Part shown: piece by piece, positions 58,639 through 64,000 of the stretch
Layout of the letters: every line of letters begins with the position of its first letter
How positions within the stretch are numbered: the first letter of the stretch is position 1
From: Lachnospiraceae bacterium
GTDB taxonomy: Bacteria > Bacillota_A > Clostridia > Lachnospirales > Lachnospiraceae
Direction of reading: 5' to 3'
DNA: 64,000 bases
NCBI GenBank assembly: GCA_017522685.1
Contig: JAFWYN010000028.1
Coordinates: 1 to 64,000, forward strand
The notes under the pieces: model-generated
The model's input: the letters and a program-made list of their open reading frames with translations, nothing else
Told to the model about the DNA's origin: nothing
The model's database searches: none
Translations under genes and position numbers: made by a program

Positions 58639-59571
58639 TTAATGGATGATAGTCAGTGCCCTTCTCTGACAGCTAATGGTCAGTTCATCATCCTTACGCA
58701 GAATTTCACCGTCCGTATGAATCCATAATGGCGCAGAAGCCTTAATATGGATGGTTTGTGCCTTATAAGGGGTGATGCCCGGGAACAGGTAATGCTTTCC
58801 AAAGAAAGCAGTGGGCAGAACCATAAGAATCACAAGCTTGGGCAGTTTGGTGGCTGCCGTACAAATATCGATTACACCGTCATCACACTTTGCATCCGGA
58901 CAGAATTTGAAGCCCCCACCCTCGTAGCGGTGCAGCATGGAGGCGGAGAATAAATATTTCTTTATGGTAAAGGTGGGCTTATCGTCCAGGGTGATCTCAC
59001 AGGAGGCGGACTTGGCTGCAAGTAACTGCTTCACGGCAATGGTCAGGTAAGCCAGTTTGCCAAGCTTAATCCGATTTAAAGCCTTTTTGAAGGCAGAGCG
59101 GTTGGTTTCCTCGCAGACTGCCGCATCAAATCCCATGCCACAACTGACTGCAAAGTACCTCTTGGTGCCGTCTTTGAAGATGACACATCCCACATCCATT
59201 TTATGTGCGCTACCGGTCTCAAATACCTGTTTGGCAGCTGCAAGAGTGTCCTTAGAGATGCCTAAATCTCTGGCCAAATCATTGCTGGAGCCGGTGGGAA
59301 TATAACCCAGAGTAACAGCACGAAAGTTTGAAATCCCCTGCAGGGCTTCATTGACCGTACCGTCGCCGCCTAAGATGACCAACTTTCTGGGAGCAACTAC
59401 AGAAGCACCTTTCGTGATTTTGGCAGCCAATTTGGCCACATCCCCGGGATGCTCTGAGAAGTAAGAAATATATTCAATTTTATGTTCCATCAAGTAAGGC
59501 TCAACAATGGTTTTCCAAAGCTTTTTGCCGGCGCCGGAACGGGAAGCCGGATTGATGATGATGTGGTACAT
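58639..59571 (-). CDS. diacylglycerol kinase-family lipid kinase
   Basis: A 310-residue DAGK-catalytic protein that phosphorylates a lipid (diacylglycerol, sphingosine-like or undecaprenol). Signatures: IIINPASRSGAG (3-14), KLVILGGDGTVNEALQGI (DGTVNE motif), LGYIPTGSSNDLARDLGI, and the C-terminal IHTDGEILRKDDELTISCQRRAL. I chose the ATG at 59571 with AAGGGAGC upstream; an earlier in-frame ATG at 59610 adds 13 polar residues. The stop lies 3 bases from repeat copy C. It may work with the PAP2 phosphatase on the same lipid pool. Confidence 0.92.
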   Translation of the reverse strand: MYHIIINPASRSGAGKKLWKTIVEPYLMEHKIEYISYFSEHPGDVAKLAAKITKGASVVAPRKLVILGGDGTVNEALQGISNFRAVTLGYIPTGSSNDLARDLGISKDTLAAAKQVFETGSAHKMDVGCVIFKDGTKRYFAVSCGMGFDAAVCEETNRSAFKKALNRIKLGKLAYLTIAVKQLLAAKSASCEITLDDKPTFTIKKYLFSASMLHRYEGGGFKFCPDAKCDDGVIDICTAATKLPKLVILMVLPTAFFGKHYLFPGITPYKAQTIHIKASAPLWIHTDGEILRKDDELTISCQRRALTIIH

Positions 59572-59642
59572 AAGTGCTCCCTTTTTTGTATTTTTCTTTT
59601 CTTCTATCATACCAAATTGTCCATGGAAAAAGCAAGTATGGC

Positions 59643-59670
59643 TTGCAATCTGGAAAAACTATGATATAAT
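59643..59670 (+). promoter_or_regulatory. glyA promoter
   Basis: TTGCAA (59643-59648), 16-base spacer, TATAAT (59665-59670). The leader is about 35-40 bases, too short for a riboswitch. Confidence 0.8.
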
Positions 59671-59714
59671 GGTTACATATTTTGGCGAATTAACGTGTTA
59701 CAAGGAGGATAATC

Positions 59715-60953
59715 ATGTATTCATTAGAAGAAGTAATGAACGTGGACGCCGAAGTCGCACAGGCGATTGTCGACGAACAGAACAGACAAAACAGTCATAT
59801 TGAGTTGATTGCATCAGAGAACTGGGTGAGCAAAGCTGTTATGGCAGCTATGGGAAGTGTTCTTACCAATAAATATGCAGAAGGCTATCCGGCTAAGAGA
59901 TATTACGGCGGATGTGACTGCGTGGACGTAGTGGAAACCTTAGCAATCGAAAGAGCAAAGGAATTGTTTGGTTGTGATTACGCAAACGTACAGCCCCACT
60001 CAGGTGCACAGGCAAACATGGCAGTGCAGTTTGCAGTATGTCAGCCCGGCGATACCATTATGGGTATGAACTTAGACCACGGCGGACATTTAACCCACGG
60101 TTCACCGGTAAATATGTCAGGTAAGTACTTCAACATCGTTCCTTACGGTGTAAATGATGATGGTTTCCTTGATTATGATAAGATGAGAGAGCTTGCTTTA
60201 GAATGTAAGCCTAAGCTCATCATTGCAGGTGCGTCAGCTTATGCTCGTACCATTGATTTTAAGAAATTCCGTGAAGTGGCTGATGAAGTCGGCGCAGTAT
60301 TGATGGTGGATATGGCTCATATCGCCGGTCTGGTAGCAGCAGGTCTTCATCCCAGCCCCATTCCTTATGCAGATGTTGTTACTACCACTACTCACAAAAC
60401 TTTACGTGGACCTCGTGGTGGTCTGATTCTTTGCAACAAGGAAGCAGCTGAGAAGTTCAACTTCAACAAGGCTATTTTCCCCGGCATCCAGGGTGGTCCT
60501 TTGATGCATGTCATCGCTGCAAAGGCAGTTTGCTTCAAGGAAGCATTAAGCGACGAGTTCAAGGCTTATCAGAAGGGTATTGTGGACAACGCACAGGCAC
60601 TTTGCAAGGGCTTGATGAGCAGAGGTATCAAGATTGTTTCCGGCGGTACCGACAACCACTTGATGCTGGTTGACCTGACCAACTTTGACTTAACCGGTAA
60701 GGCTGTTGAGAAGCTGCTTGACAGTGCACATATTACCTGTAACAAGAATACCATCCCTAATGATCCGAAGTCTCCTTTCGTAACCAGTGGTGTACGTCTG
60801 GGTACTCCTGCAGTAACCTCTCGTGGTATGAATACTGAGGATATGGACAAGATCGCAGAAGCAATCGCAATGCTTATCAAGGGTGGCGAGGAGAAGGTGC
60901 CTGAAGCAAGAGCTATTGTACAGGCATTAACCGACAAATATCCTTTGGTATAA
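59715..60953 (+). CDS. glyA: serine hydroxymethyltransferase
   Basis: GlyA interconverts serine and glycine with tetrahydrofolate. The 412-residue PLP enzyme shows [56 protein letters not shown] and the PLP lysine Lys228 in [14 protein letters not shown]. It supplies glycine and one-carbon units. Single gene with its own promoter and terminator. The adjacent hom-threonine unit belongs to the same serine/threonine amino-acid area. Confidence 0.97.
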   Translation: MYSLEEVMNVDAEVAQAIVDEQNRQNSHIELIASENWVSKAVMAAMGSVLTNKYAEGYPAKRYYGGCDCVDVVETLAIERAKELFGCDYANVQPHSGAQANMAVQFAVCQPGDTIMGMNLDHGGHLTHGSPVNMSGKYFNIVPYGVNDDGFLDYDKMRELALECKPKLIIAGASAYARTIDFKKFREVADEVGAVLMVDMAHIAGLVAAGLHPSPIPYADVVTTTTHKTLRGPRGGLILCNKEAAEKFNFNKAIFPGIQGGPLMHVIAAKAVCFKEALSDEFKAYQKGIVDNAQALCKGLMSRGIKIVSGGTDNHLMLVDLTNFDLTGKAVEKLLDSAHITCNKNTIPNDPKSPFVTSGVRLGTPAVTSRGMNTEDMDKIAEAIAMLIKGGEEKVPEARAIVQALTDKYPLV

Positions 60954-60972
60954 TCAGAAAATAAGTGATTTT

Positions 60973-61019
60973 AAACCGTTCATGACAGTAGTTGGTACTA
61001 TTGCCATGAACGGTTTTTA
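60973..61019 (+). terminator. glyA terminator
   Basis: AAACCGTTCATG (60973-60984) pairs with CATGAACGGTTT (61005-61016), followed by TT; perfect 12-bp stem. Confidence 0.9.
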
Positions 61020-61049
61020 AATTGTTTAGAAAATTATACAATATTCCTA

Positions 61050-61078
61050 TTGCTTTTCCCGGCACATCATGCTATCAT
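61050..61078 (+). promoter_or_regulatory. promoter of the ACT-hom-ApgM unit
   Basis: TTGCTT (61050-61055), 17 bases, TATCAT (61073-61078). The leader of about 90 bases shows no clear terminator-antiterminator pair or leader peptide. Confidence 0.65.
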
Positions 61079-61173
61079 ATCCTCCATGAGAAGACAAGTG
61101 TCCGTGGTAGAAAAACATTATTGGGGTTTTCGACATGGTGTCACCGGGATACTTGGAGTGTAGAGGAGAAGGA

Positions 61174-61614
61174 ATGAAGGAACCGGCAAAGTATTTTGTA
61201 GTGCGTCGTAAGGCAGTACCGGAAGTGCTTCTGAAGGTGGTGGAAGCCAAGGAGCTTTTGGAGACCGAGAAGGTGATGAATATCCAGGAAGCGGTGGATG
61301 CGGTGGGCATCAGTCGAAGCTCTTTTTATAAGTACAAGGATGATATTTTTCAATTCCATGACAATGCCCAGGGTATGACCATTACGTTGCTTTTTCAGAT
61401 GGATGATGAGCCGGGGCTTTTGTCCGATGTACTGAAGATTATCGCAGACCATGGTGGAAATATCCTTACCATCCATCAAAGTATCCCGATCAACGGAGTA
61501 GCATCTTTAAGTATTACGATTCAGATATTGAAGCGTATCGATGTATCCGCCATGATTGGAGAGATGGAGAATCAGAAGGGTATGCACCACGTAAAAATAT
61601 TAGCAAAAGAATAG
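61174..61614 (+). CDS. ACT-domain protein, UPF0735/PheB family
   Basis: A 146-residue protein with an N-terminal winged or HTH-like region (MNIQEAVDAVGISRSSFYKYKDDIFQF) and a C-terminal ACT domain (about 70-146; GMTITLLFQMDDEPGLLSDVLKIIADHGGNILTIHQSIPINGVASLSITIQ). ACT domains bind amino acids. The family (PheB in Bacillus, beside pheA) is thought to sense an amino acid, and here it precedes hom by 13 bases. A regulatory role for threonine or related amino acids is likely but unproven. ATG at 61174 has GGAGAAGGA; a longer frame from 61135 lacks support. Confidence 0.9.
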   Translation: MKEPAKYFVVRRKAVPEVLLKVVEAKELLETEKVMNIQEAVDAVGISRSSFYKYKDDIFQFHDNAQGMTITLLFQMDDEPGLLSDVLKIIADHGGNILTIHQSIPINGVASLSITIQILKRIDVSAMIGEMENQKGMHHVKILAKE

Positions 61615-61627
61615 CGAGGACGAGAGT

Positions 61628-62836
61628 ATGATTCATGTAGCAGTGTTAGGATACGGTACCGTAGGAAGCGGTGTGGTAGAAGTAATTGAAGGCAATAAGG
61701 CTTTGATAAACAAGAGATCTCTTACCGAGATTAATGTAAAATATATTTTGGATTTGTTGGATTTCCCCGGGGATCCTTACGAGGATAAAATCGTACATAG
61801 TATAGATGTGATTGTGGATGACCCGGAAGTCAGCATCGTATGTGAAACCATGGGCGGTGTAAGGGCGGCTTATGAATTCACCAAGAAGGCTTTGTCAAAG
61901 GGCAAGAGCGTATGTACCTCCAATAAGGAGATGGTAGCAAAGTATGGTCCTGAGATGCTGCAGTTAGCTAAGGAAAATAATTGTAACTATCTGTTTGAAG
62001 CCAGTGTGGGTGGCGGTATTCCCATTATCCGTCCTATTAACGAGGCTCTTACAGCAGAGAAGCTGGAAGCTATCACAGGTATCTTGAACGGTACCACCAA
62101 CTATATATTAACCAAGATGCAGAACGAAGGTGCCAACTTTGCAGATGTACTGAAGGAAGCACAGGATTTGGGCTATGCGGAGTTGCATCCGGAAGCAGAT
62201 GTGGAAGGCTTTGATGCTTGCCGTAAGATTGCCATCCTTTCTTCTTTGATGGTTGGTAAGACTGTAAACTATGAAGATATTTATACCGAAGGTATCACTA
62301 AGATTACCGCGGATGATTTTGTATATGCTAAGGCAATGGGCAAGTCCATCAAGCTGCTGGCTATGAGCAAGGCTTTGGAGAATGGTACTTTAGCAATGGT
62401 TTCTCCTTGTATGATTGATGCAAGCAGTCCCTTGTATATGGTACAGGACGTATTCAATGCGGTACTGGTAAAAGGCAATATGCTGGGCGACGCTATGTTC
62501 TACGGTAAAGGCGCCGGTAAGCTGGCTACCGCAAGTGCAGTAGTGGCTGACGTGATTGAATGTGCCCGCAATATGGATACCACCCTTCCTATTTTCTGGG
62601 ATGCTGAGGTAGAAAAGCTGGTAGACATGGCAGATGTGGAAAGAGCATTCTTCGTACGTGCCAAGGTAGCAGACAAGGATGCAGTACTTGCGGCTTTTGC
62701 AGGCGCTGAGGTAGTGGAAGTAGCAGGACGCGATGACTTCGCACTGGTAACTTCCGTAATGAAGGAGAAGGATTTTGCAGCCAAGTACGAAGCTTTGGGA
62801 GATAAGGTGCTTAACAGAATCCGTGTGGAAGCTTAA
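61628..62836 (+). CDS. hom: homoserine dehydrogenase
   Basis: Hom reduces aspartate semialdehyde to homoserine with NAD(P)H. The 402-residue protein has the cofactor motif HVAVLGYGTVGSGVVEVI, SNKEMVAKYGPEM, FEASVGGGIPIIRPINEAL, GILNGTTNYILTKM and DLGYAELHPEADVEGFDACRK. It carries a short C-terminal ACT-like segment (about 335-400), shorter than in long bacterial forms of 430 residues. Its place between an ACT protein and an ApgM-like kinase suggests the homoserine-threonine path. Confidence 0.96.
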   Translation: MIHVAVLGYGTVGSGVVEVIEGNKALINKRSLTEINVKYILDLLDFPGDPYEDKIVHSIDVIVDDPEVSIVCETMGGVRAAYEFTKKALSKGKSVCTSNKEMVAKYGPEMLQLAKENNCNYLFEASVGGGIPIIRPINEALTAEKLEAITGILNGTTNYILTKMQNEGANFADVLKEAQDLGYAELHPEADVEGFDACRKIAILSSLMVGKTVNYEDIYTEGITKITADDFVYAKAMGKSIKLLAMSKALENGTLAMVSPCMIDASSPLYMVQDVFNAVLVKGNMLGDAMFYGKGAGKLATASAVVADVIECARNMDTTLPIFWDAEVEKLVDMADVERAFFVRAKVADKDAVLAAFAGAEVVEVAGRDDFALVTSVMKEKDFAAKYEALGDKVLNRIRVEA

Positions 62837-62866
62837 GAAGAGGACTCCGGTCCGGGAGGAATATAT

Positions 62867-64000
62867 ATGAAATATGTAGTTGTACTGGGAGACGGTATGG
62901 CGGATGAACCCATCGAGGCTCTGGGAGGCAAGACTCCCCTGGCCTATGCCAACACTCCTGTAATGGATAAATTAAGTAAACTGTCTGAAATCGGTATGGT
63001 GCATACCATTCCCGATGGTATGAAGCCCGGTTCCGATACAGCTAATCTGTCCGTAATGGGCTATGACCCTAAGAAATATTATTCCGGTCGTTCTCCGCTG
63101 GAAGCACTGAGTATCGGTGTGCCCATGAAGGATACGGACGTGGCTATCCGTTGTAATATTGTGACCATTTCCGAAGAGGATGTACCCTTTGAGGAAAAGA
63201 CCATTATCGACCATAGCTCTTCCGAAATCAGTACCGAGGATTGTGCGGTGCTTTTGCAGGAAGTAATGAAGGAACTGGCCAATGAAACCTATCAGTTTTA
63301 TGTAGGTACCAGCTATCGTCATTGTCTCATCTGGGACAAAGGCAGTGTGGTGGAATTAACCCCTCCTCACGATGTATTAGGTCAGGTGATTGGTCAGCAT
63401 TTACCTCAGGATGAAGCTTTGCGGGAAATGATGAGAAAAAGCTATGATATCCTGGTAAATCACCCTATCAATATAGAGCGTAAGAAGCAGGGATTAAATC
63501 CTGCCAACTGTTGCTGGTTCTGGGGGGCAGGTACCAAGCCCATGCTGGATTCCTTTGAAGAGAAGACCGGCAAGAAGGGTATGATGGTGTCCGCGGTAGA
63601 TTTGCTGAAGGGTATCGCGGTAGGTGCCGGAATGGGTACCGTAGAAGTGGAAGGTGCCAACGGCGGCTTACATACCAATTATGCAGGCAAGGTGGACGCA
63701 GCGGCTAAGGCACTGTTAGAAGAGGATTATGACTTTGTATATATCCATGTGGAAGCACCCGATGAAATGGGTCACCAGGGCAGTATGGAGCGTAAGGTAC
63801 GGGCTATCGAGTATCTGGACGAAAAGGTCATCGGCCCTATGGTAGAGAAGCTGGAACAGGCAGGCGTAGATTTCCGTATGCTGGTGCTTCCGGACCATCC
63901 CACCCCCATCCGTGTAAGAACCCACACTTCTGAGAACGTGCCTTATATGCTGTATGACAGCACTGCCAAGCAGGAGAATGGATGGAATTACAACGAAGCA
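62867..64000 (+). CDS. ApgM-type 2,3-bisphosphoglycerate-independent phosphoglycerate mutase / proposed homoserine kinase (3' end outside window)
   Basis: 378 codons without stop to the window edge. Alkaline-phosphatase-fold protein of the archaeal ApgM group: KYVVVLGDGMADEPIEALGGKTPLA with metal Asp9, PGSDTANLSVMGYDPKKYYSGRSPLEA containing the nucleophile Ser, INIERKKQGLNPANCCWFWGAG, and HVEAPDEMGHQGSMERKV (metal His). In many bacteria lacking ThrB this family is annotated as proposed homoserine kinase (TIGR02535) and lies next to hom, as here. Either glycolytic mutase or homoserine kinase is possible; the context favours the latter. GGGAGGA lies 6 bases upstream of the ATG. Confidence 0.9.
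   Translation, partial: MKYVVVLGDGMADEPIEALGGKTPLAYANTPVMDKLSKLSEIGMVHTIPDGMKPGSDTANLSVMGYDPKKYYSGRSPLEALSIGVPMKDTDVAIRCNIVTISEEDVPFEEKTIIDHSSSEISTEDCAVLLQEVMKELANETYQFYVGTSYRHCLIWDKGSVVELTPPHDVLGQVIGQHLPQDEALREMMRKSYDILVNHPINIERKKQGLNPANCCWFWGAGTKPMLDSFEEKTGKKGMMVSAVDLLKGIAVGAGMGTVEVEGANGGLHTNYAGKVDAAAKALLEEDYDFVYIHVEAPDEMGHQGSMERKVRAIEYLDEKVIGPMVEKLEQAGVDFRMLVLPDHPTPIRVRTHTSENVPYMLYDSTAKQENGWNYNEA

Overview
The window looks like a chromosome segment of a spore-forming Clostridia member, most likely a Lachnospiraceae gut or rumen bacterium. Pointers are moderate GC with strong AGGAG ribosome sites, FabK as the only enoyl-ACP reductase in a single fab-acc operon ending in a FabT-type MarR regulator, SpoVAD and SpoVAE, a GH5 cellulase lipoprotein, type-2 ArgC, and proteins of DUF5721/DUF6512/DUF1294 type. 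This assignment rests on gene content and protein resemblance only.

Left edge (1-3100) is accessory. A nearly complete IS110-family transposase reads leftward off the window, preceded by a structured non-coding end that is a good bridge-RNA candidate. Then come an AT-rich orphan gene and a GNAT acetyltransferase. A secreted GH5 glucanase follows (3097-4338).

At 4426-14640 lies a complete type II fatty acid synthesis operon: fabH-acpP-fabK-fabD-fabG-fabF-accB-fabZ-accC-accDA (one fused gene). After it come a decayed nitronate monooxygenase gene and a FabT homologue. A sequence close to the published FabT operator overlaps the fabH promoter. Next is a small operon (membrane protein, Xre regulator, lipoprotein) with its own palindromic operator, then a tautomerase, an rRNA methyltransferase, trpS and an SH3 protein.

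At 20700-25033 is a phosphate locus (Na/Pi cotransporter, PhoB-like regulator, PhoR-like kinase) with PHO-box-like repeats. From 25100 to 28430 spoVAD and spoVAE are split by three unrelated genes. An LTA-synthase-like enzyme and several leftward small or membrane genes follow.

Arginine genes form two units facing away from each other: argG (leftward, 32896-34113) and argC-GNAT-argJ-argB-argD (rightward, 39811-44566), both with TGCATAAA operator clusters. Between them is a leftward, fully overlapping four-gene unit: response regulator, sensor kinase and two membrane proteins of unknown function. From 46500 to 53600 is a DNA-uptake and signalling block: comEA, a two-component system with a GerMN lipoprotein, comEC and holA. 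The right end holds a DUF1653 protein, an SfsA-MutY fusion, a GT2 glycosyltransferase, a PAP2 phosphatase, a lipid kinase, glyA, and an ACT protein-hom-ApgM unit for threonine.

The most unusual structure is a family of about 150-bp intergenic repeats: three close copies (26190, 34160, and 58486 inverted) and one diverged copy (31768). Each has 16-bp terminal inverted repeats and two internal hairpins. The hairpin arms differ between copies but keep pairing through compensatory changes. One copy forms most of the argG 5' leader.
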